Part shown: positions 31,687 to 40,882 of the stretch, in pieces
Layout: each line of letters starts with the position of its first letter
How positions within the stretch are numbered: position 1 is the stretch's first letter
DNA from: Actinomadura macrotermitis
GTDB taxonomy: Bacteria > Actinomycetota > Actinomycetes > Streptosporangiales > Streptosporangiaceae
Direction of reading: 5' to 3'
NCBI RefSeq assembly: GCF_009604375.1
Contig: NZ_WEGH01000005.1
Location: forward strand, 496,001 to 560,000
DNA length: 64,000 bases
Notes under the pieces: model-generated
What the model was told of the DNA's origin: nothing
The model's database searches: none
What the model saw: the letters and a program-made list of their open reading frames with translations, nothing else
Program-made: the position numbers and the translations under genes

Positions 31687-32448
31687 GTGGACACATCCGG
31701 GCAGGTGGCGCTGGTGACCGGTGCGGGCTCGGGCATCGGCGCGGCGGTCGCGCAGGCGCTGCTGCGCGGCGGCCGGCGCGTGGTGCTGGCCGGCCGGCGG
31801 GCCGGGCCGCTGGCCGAGGCCGCGGCCGGCGCGGGCGTGCCGGACGAGCGGTTCCTGGTGGCGCCGGCCGACGTCACCTCCCCCGAGTCGGTGGAAGCGC
31901 TGTTCGGCGCGGTGCGCGACCGGTTCGGCCGGCTGGACCTGCTGGTGAACAACGCCGGGGTGTTCGGGGCGCCCGCGCGGGTGGAGGACTTTCCCGTCGA
32001 GGAGTGGCGGCGGGTCCTGGACACCAACCTGACGGGCGCGTTCCTGTGCGCCCGTCAGGCGTTCGCGCTGATGAAGGAGCAGTCGCCGCGGGGCGGCCGC
32101 ATCATCAACAACGGGTCGCTGTCGGCGCACACGCCCCGGCCGCTGTCGGTCGCCTACACCGCGAGCAAGCACGCGATGAGCGGGCTGACCAAGTCGCTGT
32201 CGCTGGAGGGGCGCGCCTACGGGATCGCCTGCGGGCAGATCGACGTCGGCAACGCCGCCACCGACATGACCACCGGGTTCGGGTCGGGCGCCCTGCAGGC
32301 CGACGGGTCGGTGCGGGCCGAGCCGGTGATGGACGTGCGCAGCGTGGTCGAGGGCGTGCTGTACATGGCGGGGCTGCCGCTGGAGGCCAACGTGCAGTTC
32401 ATGAGCGTGCTGGCCACCGCGATGCCCTCGTTCGTCGGCCGCGGCTAG
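31687..32448 (+). CDS. Short-chain dehydrogenase/reductase
   Basis: This is a 253-residue SDR with TGAGSGIG cofactor motif (residues 11-18), NNAG motif in LLVNNAGVFGAP and catalytic YTASK. Here the conserved Ser region reads INNGSLSAHTPRP. The GTG at 31687 follows GGGAGGAC. The C-terminus is standard length. It is an NAD(P)-dependent oxidoreductase with unknown substrate. Its stop overlaps the convergent membrane protein gene by 4 bp. Confidence 0.92.
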   Translation: MDTSGQVALVTGAGSGIGAAVAQALLRGGRRVVLAGRRAGPLAEAAAGAGVPDERFLVAPADVTSPESVEALFGAVRDRFGRLDLLVNNAGVFGAPARVEDFPVEEWRRVLDTNLTGAFLCARQAFALMKEQSPRGGRIINNGSLSAHTPRPLSVAYTASKHAMSGLTKSLSLEGRAYGIACGQIDVGNAATDMTTGFGSGALQADGSVRAEPVMDVRSVVEGVLYMAGLPLEANVQFMSVLATAMPSFVGRG

Positions 32449-33083
32449 CGCCCGCCGTCCTCGCCGAGGGTGTTGCGGGGACGCAGCGCCAGGTGCAGGC
32501 CGAGGCCGCCGGTCACCAGGATCAGCCAGCCGCCGCCGATGCGGGCGGAGGCGTCCATGCCGACGCTCGCCTGGGCGCCCATCGCCACGATCAGCCACAG
32601 GCCGCACGCGAGCGGGTGCCAGCGCAGCGCGCCGCGGAAGCGGCCGACGACCGCGGTCATGATGCCGAGGATCAGCAGGACGAGCTGCGACAGCGGCCAG
32701 GAGGCGTCCAGGACGGGGAACCAGGCCGGGGTGGGGTCGTCGAAGCTCTTCAGCGCGACCAGCGAGTAGACGTTGAAGGCGGCCGCCAGCGGCAGCAGCG
32801 CCATCAGCACGAACGGCGCGAACCGGCCCTTGCGGTCACCGGTGGCGCGGGTGTGCCGCAGCACCCAGGCGAGAGCGAGCAGGCCGGCGAGGTAGCCGAT
32901 GCCGGTGACCTCCTCCAGTTTGGACAGCTTCTTGCCCTGGTCGCCGGCGATGATCACGCCGGTGCCCCAGGCGGACGCGCCGAGCGCGAGCACGATCCCG
33001 GCGACGCGGATCTTGAGCGTGGAGGCGGCGGGGGCGGGGCGGGCCTCGGCGGTGGCCGGGCCGTGCGGGCTGTCGGTGTACAT
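32445..33083 (-). CDS. Hypothetical multi-pass membrane protein
   Basis: This is a 212-residue protein with about six hydrophobic segments (for example IVLALGASAWGTGVIIAG, FVLMALLPLAAAFNVYSLVA and PLACGLWLIVAMGAQA). The N-terminal tail of about 25 residues is polar and Ala/Pro-rich. GGGGAGACC precedes the ATG. I do not recognise the family. It is divergent from the sensor kinase at 33275, which might sense or control it, but nothing in sequence shows this. Confidence 0.75.
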   Translation of the reverse strand: MYTDSPHGPATAEARPAPAASTLKIRVAGIVLALGASAWGTGVIIAGDQGKKLSKLEEVTGIGYLAGLLALAWVLRHTRATGDRKGRFAPFVLMALLPLAAAFNVYSLVALKSFDDPTPAWFPVLDASWPLSQLVLLILGIMTAVVGRFRGALRWHPLACGLWLIVAMGAQASVGMDASARIGGGWLILVTGGLGLHLALRPRNTLGEDGGR

Positions 33084-33274
33084 GGTCTCCCCGGTCGGGT
33101 GGCGGCGGCGCCGGTCGCGCCGCTCGTGCGTCCACCCACGTTCGGTGCGCGGCGTCCCGGGCGCCCAGGGCCCTGCCGCCCCGTCGCGCCCTCGTTCCGC
33201 TCATGACCGATGTCCCGGTTCGGCGGGACACAGATCCCGCGCCGCCGGGACGGCGCCCGGGCCATGCTGGGGCC

Positions 33275-35389
33275 GTGACCAGCACTGCAGCGAACCGGCG
33301 GGCCGATCGGTGGACGGTGTCGGCCGCCGTGGCGGTGGCGGCGCTGTGCACGCTCGCCACGGCCGGCACGATCTGGGCCGACGCCCTGCTCGGCGACGCC
33401 CGCCCGCCCGGGCCGCTGAACTACCCGCACTGGGGGTCGGCGCTGTCGGGGCTGCCGGTGGTGCTGGCGGGCGCGGTGCTGGCGACGCGGCTGCCGCGGC
33501 ACCTGATGACGCGGCTGCTGCTGGCGGGCGGGACGGTCGCGGTGGCCGACGGCGCGGGCGCGGCGTACGCGTCGCTGTCGCTGCTGCACCATGGCGGGGG
33601 GCTGCCGCTGACGGCGGCGGCGGTGTTCGCCGGCGCCCGCTTCGGCCCGATGATCAACCTGATCATCCCGACGCTGCTGGTGTTCTTCCCCGACGGCCGG
33701 CCGCCGTCGCCGCGCTGGCGCTGGCCGGTGCGGATCACGCTCGGCGCGCAGGTGCTCGGCGCGCTGACGCTGCAGCTCATCCCCTGGCGGGTGTTCGCCA
33801 TGGGCGAGCCGCTCGTCCCGGCCCTACGCGGTCTCCCGCTGGACCCCTTCACCCCGCCGCTGCCCGACGCGGTCTGGCCGCTGACCATGCCGCTGTGCCA
33901 GTTCTCGTTCTTCGCCGGGTTCGCGGTGGGGGTGGCGGCGTTCGCGGTGCGGTTCCGCCGCGCGGATGCGGTGCGGCGGGCGCAGCTGCGCTGGATGCTG
34001 CTGGCGGTGCTGGTGGACGTGGTGCTGGTGGTGGTCACCGAGGTGATGCTGCACCTGATGCCGCCGGGGATCTCGTGGTGGGTGATGGACATCTGCCTGG
34101 CCCTCATGCACACCACGGTCGCGGTCGCGGTGGTGATGGCGGTGGCGCGCTACCGGCTGTACGACGTGGACCTGCTGCTGGGCTGGACGCTGCTGTACGC
34201 GGTGGTGGCGGCGGCGGTGGTGGCGATCGACATGGCGGTGTTCGTGGGGGCGGGCACCGTCATCGACGACCCGCCGGCGGCGGTGGTGGGCGCGGGCGTG
34301 GTGGCGGCGCTGTACGGGCCGCTGCGGCTGCGGTTGCAGCGGTGGGTGAATCGGCTGCTGACCGGGCGCGGCGAACCCTATGACGTGGTGTCGGCGCTGG
34401 CGCGGCGGCTGGAGGATTCGGGCGGCCCGGGCGAGCTGCTGGCGGAGGTGGCGCGGGTGGTGGCGGTGTCGTTCCGGTCCCCTTACGTGCGGGTGGAGCT
34501 GGACCGCGGCGACGGCGCCGCGACGGTCGTCGAGCACGGCGAGCGGCGCGCGGACGTGGTGGTGATGCCGTTCGCCTACCGGGGCGCGGCGATCGGGCGG
34601 CTGGCGCTGGTGCCGCGGTCGGGGGCGCGGCTGTCGGACGCCGACCAGCGGCTGCTGGCCGACGTGGTGCGGCAGGCCGCGGCGGCGGCGCGGGCGACGG
34701 CGCTCAGCGAGGAGCTGCAGCGCAGCCGCGAGCAGCTGGTGACCGGGATCGCCGAGGAGCGCCGCCGGCTGCGGCGGGACCTGCACGACGGGCTCGGCCC
34801 GTCGCTGGCGGCGGCCGCGCTGAAGATCGAGGCGGCCCGCAACCTGGCGGCGCGCGATCCGGCCGCCGCCGACGCCACGCTGCGCGGTGTGCGCGGGGAC
34901 CTGTCGGGGGTGCTCACCGACGTGCGGCGGCTGGTGCACGACCTGCGGCCGCCGTCGCTGGACCAGTTCGGGCTGGTGGAGGCGGTGGAGCAGCAGGCGG
35001 CGCGGTTCCGGACGCGGGCGCTGCGGGTCGCGGTGGACTGCTCGGGCGATCTGTCGGCGCTGCCGGCGGCGGCCGAGGAGGCGGCGTACCGGATCGTCGG
35101 GGAGGCGCTGAACAACGTGTCGCGGCACGCGGCGGCGGCGTCGTGCCAGGTGCGGCTGATCGCGGGCGCCGAGGCGCTGGAGGTGGAGGTGCTCGACGAC
35201 GGGCGCGGGGTGCGGCCCGGCGCGGCGGCGGGCGTCGGCCTGATCGGCATGCGCGAGCGGGCCGAGGAGCTGGGGGGACGGTGCGCGGTGACGCCGCGGC
35301 CGCCGCGCGGCACCCGGGTGCACGCGGTGCTGCCTTACGGGCCCGGTGTGCGCCGGGCCGTCCTGCAAACGAGCGGAGGAAGAGCATGA
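33275..35389 (+). CDS. Multi-pass sensor histidine kinase (NarL type)
   Basis: This is a protein of about 704 residues. The first about 320 residues hold roughly nine membrane helices. A GAF-like segment (about residues 345-475, VSALARRLEDSGGPGELLAE) follows. HisKA_3 has phospho-acceptor RRDLHDGLGPSLAAA near residue 505, and HATPase_c has EEAAYRIVGEALNNVSRHA and GVGLIGMRERAEE. An in-frame ATG at 33203 is possible; I prefer the GTG at 33275 because it begins nearer the first helix, with modest confidence. Its stop overlaps the response regulator start (ATGA). Confidence 0.88.
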   Translation: MTSTAANRRADRWTVSAAVAVAALCTLATAGTIWADALLGDARPPGPLNYPHWGSALSGLPVVLAGAVLATRLPRHLMTRLLLAGGTVAVADGAGAAYASLSLLHHGGGLPLTAAAVFAGARFGPMINLIIPTLLVFFPDGRPPSPRWRWPVRITLGAQVLGALTLQLIPWRVFAMGEPLVPALRGLPLDPFTPPLPDAVWPLTMPLCQFSFFAGFAVGVAAFAVRFRRADAVRRAQLRWMLLAVLVDVVLVVVTEVMLHLMPPGISWWVMDICLALMHTTVAVAVVMAVARYRLYDVDLLLGWTLLYAVVAAAVVAIDMAVFVGAGTVIDDPPAAVVGAGVVAALYGPLRLRLQRWVNRLLTGRGEPYDVVSALARRLEDSGGPGELLAEVARVVAVSFRSPYVRVELDRGDGAATVVEHGERRADVVVMPFAYRGAAIGRLALVPRSGARLSDADQRLLADVVRQAAAAARATALSEELQRSREQLVTGIAEERRRLRRDLHDGLGPSLAAAALKIEAARNLAARDPAAADATLRGVRGDLSGVLTDVRRLVHDLRPPSLDQFGLVEAVEQQAARFRTRALRVAVDCSGDLSALPAAAEEAAYRIVGEALNNVSRHAAAASCQVRLIAGAEALEVEVLDDGRGVRPGAAAGVGLIGMRERAEELGGRCAVTPRPPRGTRVHAVLPYGPGVRRAVLQTSGGRA

Positions 35390-36039
35390 GCGGGCTGCGG
35401 GTAGTGCTCGCCGACGACCATCCCGTCTACCGTGACGGGCTGCGGCTGATGCTGGAGTCGACCGGCGCGGTGCAGGTCGCGGGGACCGCGGCCGACGGCG
35501 CGGAGGTGGTGGCGCTGGCGGCGCGGCTGCGGCCCGACGTGGTGGTGATGGACCTGGCGATGCCGCGCCTCGGCGGGGTGGAGGCGACGCGGCGGATCCT
35601 GGAGCGCCGGCCCGGGACGGGCGTGCTGGTGCTGACCATGCACGACGACGATGACAGCGTGCTGGCGGCGATGCTGGCGGGGGCGCGCGGCTACCTGGTC
35701 AAGGGGGCGGGGCAGCGCGAGATCCTGCGCGCGATCGGCGCGGTCGCCGACGGCGAGGTGATCTTCGGGCCGGCGCTGGCGGGGCGGATCGCGTCCTACT
35801 TCGGGCGGCTGAGCGAGGTGCGGCCGGCCGGCGGCGACCCGTTCCCGCAGCTGACCGCGCGCGAGCGGCAGGTGCTGGACCTGATCGCGGCGGGTCTTGG
35901 CAACGGGCAGATCGCCGAGCGGCTGGGGTTGTCGCCCAAGACGGTCCGCAACAACGTGTGCACGGTGCTGGCCAAGCTGCAGGTCGCCGACCGGGGGCAG
36001 GCGATCGTGCGGGCCCGCGACGCCGGGCTCGGCCGCTGA
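35386..36039 (+). CDS. NarL/LuxR-type response regulator
   Basis: This is a 217-residue protein with receiver domain (RVVLADDHPVYRDGLRLML, phospho-acceptor in VVVMDLAMPR, Lys in YLVKGAG) and LuxR HTH (LTARERQVLDLIAAGLGNGQ, SPKTVRNNVCTVLAKLQV). GGAGGAAGAG precedes the ATG, which overlaps the kinase stop by 4 bp. It is a cognate pair with the upstream kinase. A 14-bp hairpin terminator begins at its stop codon. Confidence 0.95.
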   Translation: MSGLRVVLADDHPVYRDGLRLMLESTGAVQVAGTAADGAEVVALAARLRPDVVVMDLAMPRLGGVEATRRILERRPGTGVLVLTMHDDDDSVLAAMLAGARGYLVKGAGQREILRAIGAVADGEVIFGPALAGRIASYFGRLSEVRPAGGDPFPQLTARERQVLDLIAAGLGNGQIAERLGLSPKTVRNNVCTVLAKLQVADRGQAIVRARDAGLGR

Positions 36040-36071
36040 CCGCCCGCCCCCTGAGGAGGGCGGGCGGTCAG
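36036..36071. terminator. Bidirectional hairpin terminator
   Basis: CTGACCGCCCGCCC (36036-36049) and its complement (36058-36071) form a perfect 14-bp stem with an 8-nt loop. The stem includes the stop codon of the response regulator and lies 11 bp before the stop of the convergent DsbA gene, so it can serve both. Confidence 0.82.
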
Positions 36072-36081
36072 GGCCGTGGGG

Positions 36082-36795
36082 TCACGGCTGCGGGACCGCG
36101 CAGCCGTCGGGGCCGCAGGCGTCGGCGGCGGGGTCGCCGGCGAGGACGGTCAGCGGGGTGCGGGCGGCCCAGGCCTGGCGCAGCGCGTCGGTGAAGACCT
36201 CGGCGGGCTGGCCGCCGGACACGCCGAGGCGGCGGTCCAGGACGTAGAAGGGCACGCCGGTCGCGCCGAGCTCGGCGGCCTCGCGCTCGTCGGCGCGGAC
36301 GGCGCCCGCGTAGGCGCTCTCGTCGTCCAGGACGGCGGCGGCCTGCTCGCGGTCCAGCCCGGCCTGCACGGCCAGTTCCAGCTGCCGCTCGCGGTCGTAG
36401 ACCGAGCGCTCCTCGGCGAAGTTGGCGCGGTAGGCCAGGTCCAGCAGCCGCTCCTGGCGGCCGTGCTCCCTGGCGAAGTGCAGCAGGCGGTGCAGGTCGA
36501 AGGTGTTGCCGTGGTCGCGGCCGTCGGCGAGGTAGTCGAGCCCTTCGGAGGCGGCGGCCGCGGCGACGCGCTGCTCGGCCTGGCGGGCCTGGTCCAGGGT
36601 GAGGCCGTACTTGGCGGCCAGCATGGGCAGCACCGGCCCGGTCTCGCCCTTGGGGGCGCGGGGGTCCAGCTCGAACGAGCGGTGCACGACCTCGACCTGG
36701 TCGCGGTGCTCGAACGCGGCGAGGCCGGCGGCGAAGCGGGCCTTGCCGATGTAGCACCACGGGCAGGCGATGTCGCCCCAGATCTCCACGCGCAT
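36082..36795 (-). CDS. DsbA family oxidoreductase, FrnE-like
   Basis: This is a 237-residue protein with thioredoxin-fold DsbA domain. MRVEIWGDIACPWCYIGK at the N-terminus carries the CPWC active site (Cys11, Cys14), and the cis-Pro is in GATGVPFYVLD. No signal peptide, so it is cytosolic, as in the FrnE/polyketide-associated group. The C-terminus has an extra Cys pair (ACGPDGCAVPQP), which in FrnE takes part in redox chemistry. GGAGAG precedes the ATG. It lies head to tail behind the flavin reductase-like gene. Confidence 0.93.
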   Translation of the reverse strand: MRVEIWGDIACPWCYIGKARFAAGLAAFEHRDQVEVVHRSFELDPRAPKGETGPVLPMLAAKYGLTLDQARQAEQRVAAAAASEGLDYLADGRDHGNTFDLHRLLHFAREHGRQERLLDLAYRANFAEERSVYDRERQLELAVQAGLDREQAAAVLDDESAYAGAVRADEREAAELGATGVPFYVLDRRLGVSGGQPAEVFTDALRQAWAARTPLTVLAGDPAADACGPDGCAVPQP

Positions 36796-36884
36796 GATCG
36801 CGGTCTCTCCTCAAGGTCGGTGGGTTGCCGGGTGCGACAACACCGCCGGCCGCTCCCCTGTTCCCCGTGGTCAGGGGCGCGCGG

Positions 36885-37514
36885 TCAGGGGAGCATCTGG
36901 TGCGGCATGTCCCAGCCGTCCGCGAGCCGGGAGGGGTGCACGTTGCCGCCGCCGCCGAAGAACTCGCAGAACTTCATGATCAGCGGGTCCCAGGCGAGCG
37001 GGTCGATGTGGCTGGTGCCGGGGATGACCAGTTTCTCCTCGACGTGGGTGCGCAGCACCTCCAGGTGGAAGGCGGTGGCGCGGGCGTCGGGGCCGTCGAA
37101 GGGGTGGGCGGCGACGACCTTGCACTCCAGCTGGATGGGGCATTCCAGGACGCGGGGCGCGGCGACGAGCTCGGCGGCCTGCTCGGTGAGCCCCGCGACG
37201 CCGAACTTGTCGGGCTCGTAGCGGTAGCCCCGGGCCGCCTTGTGCTCGGACAGTTCCCGCCTGCCGGTGGTGAGCGCGATCCGGTCGACGGCGTCGACCA
37301 TCGAGGAAGAGGGCAGGTTGAGCACGCACTCGCGTTCGCGCAGCAGGTTCGCCGTCGTCTGGCCGCTGTTGCCGAGGCCCAGCATGCAGCACTGTCCGAG
37401 CCACCACGCCGAGGACATGGGCGCCAGGTTCGCGGTGCCGTCCTCGTTGCGGGAGCCGACCAGCACCACCGGGGTCCCGAAGTACAGCACCTTCAGTCCG
37501 GGGTCGACGTGCAT
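36885..37514 (-). CDS. Flavin reductase family (FMN-binding split barrel) protein
   Basis: This is a 209-residue protein with a split-barrel FMN-binding pattern: VLYFGTPVVLVGSRNEDGTA, NLAPMSSAWWLG, GNSGQTTANLLRERECVLNL, then the C-terminal GTSHIDPLAWDPLIMKFCEF. It probably binds FMN and acts as an oxidoreductase or flavin reductase, with unknown partner. AAAGGTGA precedes the ATG at 37514. It is upstream of the FrnE-like gene on the same strand with an 89-bp gap, and divergent from the GNAT gene. Confidence 0.87.
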   Translation of the reverse strand: MHVDPGLKVLYFGTPVVLVGSRNEDGTANLAPMSSAWWLGQCCMLGLGNSGQTTANLLRERECVLNLPSSSMVDAVDRIALTTGRRELSEHKAARGYRYEPDKFGVAGLTEQAAELVAAPRVLECPIQLECKVVAAHPFDGPDARATAFHLEVLRTHVEEKLVIPGTSHIDPLAWDPLIMKFCEFFGGGGNVHPSRLADGWDMPHQMLP

Positions 37515-37665
37515 GGCTTCACCTTTCGCGGGCCGGGGATCGAACGGGCCCGCCTTGGGGCGGCGGGCCCGTCCCAGCGTGGCGGGGGCGGGCGGGGGCG
37601 CGCTGGCCGGAATCCGACCTGGCGTTCGAACGGCCGGGCGGGGGCGAGGCCTTAGGATCATTCGT

Positions 37666-38223
37666 GTGCTGCGTCCCGATTACCCCCTGCAGACCGAGCG
37701 GCTGACGCTGCGGCCGTTCGGTCCCGGCGACCTGGCCGAGCTGTACGCCTACCAGTCGCTGCCCGAGGTGGCGCGGTTCCTGTACTGGGAGCCGCGTGAT
37801 CTTGAGGAGTCGCGGGTGTTCCTGGAGCAGAAGATGGCCTCCACGGCGCTGGAGCGCGAGGGCGACTGGCTGGTGGCGGCGGTGGTGTGGCGCGAGACCG
37901 GCGCGCTGATCGGGGAGATCAACCTGCAGTGGCGCAGCCGGGAGCACCGCCAGGGCGAGATCGGCTACATCTTCAACCCGGCCTATCACGGGCGGGGGTT
38001 CGCGACCGAGGCGGCGGCCGAGGGGCTGCGGCTGGGGTTCGAGGAGCTCGGGCTGCACCGGGTCGTGGGGCGGCTGGACGCGCGCAACACCGCCTCGGCG
38101 CGGGTGCTGGAGCGCCTCGGGATGCGCCGGGAGGCGCATCTGGTGGAGAACGAGTTCGTCAAGGGCGAGTGGAGCAGCGAGGTCGTGTACGCGATGCTGC
38201 GGCGGGAGTGGGACGCCCGCTGA
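37666..38223 (+). CDS. GNAT acetyltransferase (RimJ-like)
   Basis: This is a 185-residue protein. It begins DYPLQTERLTLRPFGPGDLA, the standard RimJ/RimL-type N-terminus. The acetyl-CoA motif region is EIGYIFNPAYHGRGFATEAA and RLDARNTASARVLERLGMRR. The GTG at 37666 follows TAGGAT (37653-37658) by 7 nt with no Shine-Dalgarno, so it is probably leaderless. The acceptor substrate (protein N-terminus, antibiotic or small amine) is not predictable. Confidence 0.9.
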   Translation: MLRPDYPLQTERLTLRPFGPGDLAELYAYQSLPEVARFLYWEPRDLEESRVFLEQKMASTALEREGDWLVAAVVWRETGALIGEINLQWRSREHRQGEIGYIFNPAYHGRGFATEAAAEGLRLGFEELGLHRVVGRLDARNTASARVLERLGMRREAHLVENEFVKGEWSSEVVYAMLRREWDAR

Positions 38224-38248
38224 TCCGGCCGGCGGTTCGGCGGCGGTC

Positions 38249-39205
38249 TCAGCGGCGGTCGGCCTGGGCGTGCAGGGTCGCGGCCAGGGCGTGCACGGCG
38301 GCGCGCAGCTCGTCGGGGCGGTGCACGGTGAACGGGCAGCCGAAGCCCGCCAGCAGGCTCGCGACGCCGTCCAGGTTCTCGGCGCGGATGTTGAGCAGCA
38401 CTCCGTCGCCGGTCTCGGTGAGCGTGCCGAGGGCGGGCGGGATGCGGCGGCGCACCTGGTCCAGGCCGGTCTCCAGCAGGACCTGGACGTCGTGGGCGTA
38501 GGGCACGGCGGCCAGTGAGCGGGTGACGTGCCCGACCGGGTCCAGGCCGCCGGGGACCTGGAAGGTCTCGGCGCGGGGCTCGGCGGTGGTGACGCGGTCG
38601 ATGCGGAAGGTGCGGACCTCGTCGCGGCGGTGGTCGTGGCCGGTGACGTACCAGCGGCCGGAGTGGAAGACCAGGCCGTAGGGGTCCAGGTCGCGGACGC
38701 TGTCCTCGCCCTTCCAGGAGCGGTAGCCCATGCGCACGCGGCGGCGGGCGTGGGCGGCGGCGGCGAGGGTGAGCAGGGCGCCGGTGGCGGGCGCGGCGCC
38801 GTCGCGTTCGGCCAGGGTGAAGCCGAGGGTCTGCTGCAGGGCGGTGACGCGGTCGCGCAGCGCGGCGGGCAGCACGCGCTGGATCTTGGCCAGGGCGCTG
38901 TCGCCGGCGGCGGCTCCGGTGGTGAGGCCGAGGCGGCGCGCGGCCAGCAGGCCGAGGACGACGGCGGTGGCCTCCTCGTCGGTGAGCATGAGCGGCGGCA
39001 GCTTGTAGCCGGGCATGAGGCGGTAGCCGCCGTGGCGGCCGCGTTCGGCGGCGACGGGGACGCCCAGGTCCTCCAGGCGGGCGGCGTAGCGGCGCACGGT
39101 GCGCTCGTCCACGCCCAGGCGGCGGGCCAGCTCGGTCCCGGTCATGCGGTGGTGGGCCTGCAGCAGTTCCAGCATGGCCAGGACGCGGGTGGTGGGGTGT
39201 GACAC
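38249..39205 (-). CDS. YafY-type HTH-WYL transcriptional regulator
   Basis: This is a 318-residue protein. The N-terminal DeoR/HTH_11 domain (LAMLELLQAHHRMTGTELAR, ERTVRRYAARLEDLGV) is followed by a WYL domain at about residues 140-220 (RVRMGYRSWKGEDSVRDLDP, HSGRWYVTGHDH) and a WCX-like C-terminal extension. WYL domains sense nucleic acid or nucleotide ligands in several systems. The start is GTG at 39205. It is divergent from the hydrolase at 39288, with an 82-bp gap, so it probably controls that gene. Confidence 0.92.
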   Translation of the reverse strand: MSHPTTRVLAMLELLQAHHRMTGTELARRLGVDERTVRRYAARLEDLGVPVAAERGRHGGYRLMPGYKLPPLMLTDEEATAVVLGLLAARRLGLTTGAAAGDSALAKIQRVLPAALRDRVTALQQTLGFTLAERDGAAPATGALLTLAAAAHARRRVRMGYRSWKGEDSVRDLDPYGLVFHSGRWYVTGHDHRRDEVRTFRIDRVTTAEPRAETFQVPGGLDPVGHVTRSLAAVPYAHDVQVLLETGLDQVRRRIPPALGTLTETGDGVLLNIRAENLDGVASLLAGFGCPFTVHRPDELRAAVHALAATLHAQADRR

Positions 39206-39287
39206 GGGTCACCGTCTTAATCCGGGCGGGTTCTGTCCGGTATTGATCCTACGGTGGAGCCATCGACCTCCAAGGAAGGCATGTGAG

Positions 39288-40058
39288 ATGGCGGATTTCG
39301 TACTGGTCCCCGGTTTCTGGCTCGGCGCGTGGGCGTGGGAGCAGGTCGCGGCGAAGCTGCGCGCGGACGGGCACCGGGTGCACGCGGTGACGCTGACGGG
39401 GCTGGCCGAGCGGGCGGGCGAGGCGACGCCGCAGACGGACGTGGACACCCATGTCGGCGACATCGTGCGGGTGGTGGAGGACAACGACCTGCGGGAGGTG
39501 GTGCTGGTCGGGCACAGCGGCGCGAACATGCCGGTGACGGGCGCGGCGGACCGGATCGCCGGGCGGCTGGCGCGGGTGGTCTACGTCGACACCGCGCCGA
39601 TGCCGTCGGGGATGGCGCAGGTCGACTTCCTGCAGGGCGAGGCGCGCGAGGCGGTGCTGAGGCAGATCGCCGAACAGGGTGGAGGCCGGTGGCTGCCGGC
39701 GCCGTCGTTCGAGGCGGCGGGCGAGGGGCCCGGGACGCTGTCGGAGGCGGATCTGGCGGGGCTGGCGCCGCAGGACCTGGCGCTGCTGCGCGAGCGTGCC
39801 ACGCCCGAGCCGGCCGGGGCCGCGACGCAGCCACTGGAGCGGCCGGCGGCGGTGCCCGCCACCCCCAAGTCCATGATCATGTGCACGATGCCCGCGCCGC
39901 TGGTGCGGCAGCTGGTGGCCAGCGGCAACCCGGTGTTCGCCGCGATGACCGGGCCGGAGTGGAGCTTTCACGAGCTGCCGACCGGGCACTGGCCGATGCT
40001 GTCGCGGCCGGTGGAGCTGGCCGCGCTGCTGGCGGAGCTGGCGGCGGCGGGCGGCTGA
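39288..40058 (+). CDS. Alpha/beta hydrolase
   Basis: This is a 256-residue protein. VLVPGFWLGAWAWEQVAAKL at the N-terminus and VVLVGHSGANMP (nucleophile Ser) place it with the small HNL-like/esterase-like alpha/beta hydrolases. The catalytic His is in LPTGHWPMLSRP. AAGGAAGG precedes the ATG at 39288. It is divergent from the WYL regulator. It may act in detoxification, but the substrate is unknown. Confidence 0.9.
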   Translation: MADFVLVPGFWLGAWAWEQVAAKLRADGHRVHAVTLTGLAERAGEATPQTDVDTHVGDIVRVVEDNDLREVVLVGHSGANMPVTGAADRIAGRLARVVYVDTAPMPSGMAQVDFLQGEAREAVLRQIAEQGGGRWLPAPSFEAAGEGPGTLSEADLAGLAPQDLALLRERATPEPAGAATQPLERPAAVPATPKSMIMCTMPAPLVRQLVASGNPVFAAMTGPEWSFHELPTGHWPMLSRPVELAALLAELAAAGG

Positions 40059-40105
40059 GCGGCGCGTGACCGGCCGGCGCGGGTCCGGCGCGGGTCCGGG
40101 CGCGG

Positions 40106-40780
40106 TCAGGGGGCCGGCGGGTCCTCGGCGGCGCGGTCGCGGCGGCGGCCGGGGATGATCAGGCGGGCGAGGGCGGCCGACAGGACGCCGAGGGCCCAGC
40201 CGGCCAGGGCGTCGGTGGGCCAGTGGTAGCCGAGGGCGACGGTGGCGGCGGCGACGCCGATCGCCAGGGCGTGCGCGGCGATCGTCCAGGCGCGGCCGGC
40301 GCCGGTGAGCAGGGCGATGACCGGCAGGCAGGCGGCGGCGTTGGCGGCGTGCCCGGAGGGGTAGGACAGGTAGCCGTCCTGGAACAGCAGGTCGTGGCCG
40401 GTGCGCGGCGGGGTGCGGGCGGTGGCCAGCTGGCCGGCGCGGACGGCCAGCTCGGTGGCGGCCAGCCAGAGCGCGGCGCGCACCGGCAGCCAGGCGTCGC
40501 GGCGGCGCCAGGCCGCCAGGAGCGCGGCGAGCGCGGCGAGCCCGCCGACCAGCCAGTACTGGCCGCCGTTGACGACGGTGCGCCAGAACCAGTGCCGGGC
40601 GCCGGTGCGCGGTGGCAGGCCGCCGGCGAAGGTCTGGCCGTCCAGGTGGCGCAGCGGGCCGCCGATCAGGACGTCCAGGGTGACCAGCGCGGTGAACACG
40701 GCGGCGGCCGCGGCGGCGATCGCGGCCGCGGGCCGGGTCATGGCGGGGCGGCGCGCGTCCCGGGGTCGCAGCAGCCGCAT
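40106..40780 (-). CDS. PAP2-family membrane phosphatase
   Basis: This is a 224-residue protein with about six helices. The PAP2 signature appears as RTPPRTG (degenerate first motif), YPSGHAANAA (second motif) and ALGYHWPTDALAGW (third motif; the usual SR before the H is changed to LG). It probably dephosphorylates a lipid pyrophosphate or phosphatidate on the outer face. An internal ATG at 40741 is possible. A 6-bp TGACCG/CGGTCA pair around an 11-bp direct repeat (40076-40097) lies just past its stop and may terminate transcription. Confidence 0.82.
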   Translation of the reverse strand: MRLLRPRDARRPAMTRPAAAIAAAAAAVFTALVTLDVLIGGPLRHLDGQTFAGGLPPRTGARHWFWRTVVNGGQYWLVGGLAALAALLAAWRRRDAWLPVRAALWLAATELAVRAGQLATARTPPRTGHDLLFQDGYLSYPSGHAANAAACLPVIALLTGAGRAWTIAAHALAIGVAAATVALGYHWPTDALAGWALGVLSAALARLIIPGRRRDRAAEDPPAP

Positions 40781-40882
40781 GCCTGCCGATCCTGCCGGAC
40801 CGGCGGGGCGGGAGGCGGGAGGCGGCGGTCCAGGGCGGATCTACCTCATATCCCCCCACGGGCCGGTGGCGGGGGGCTTAGC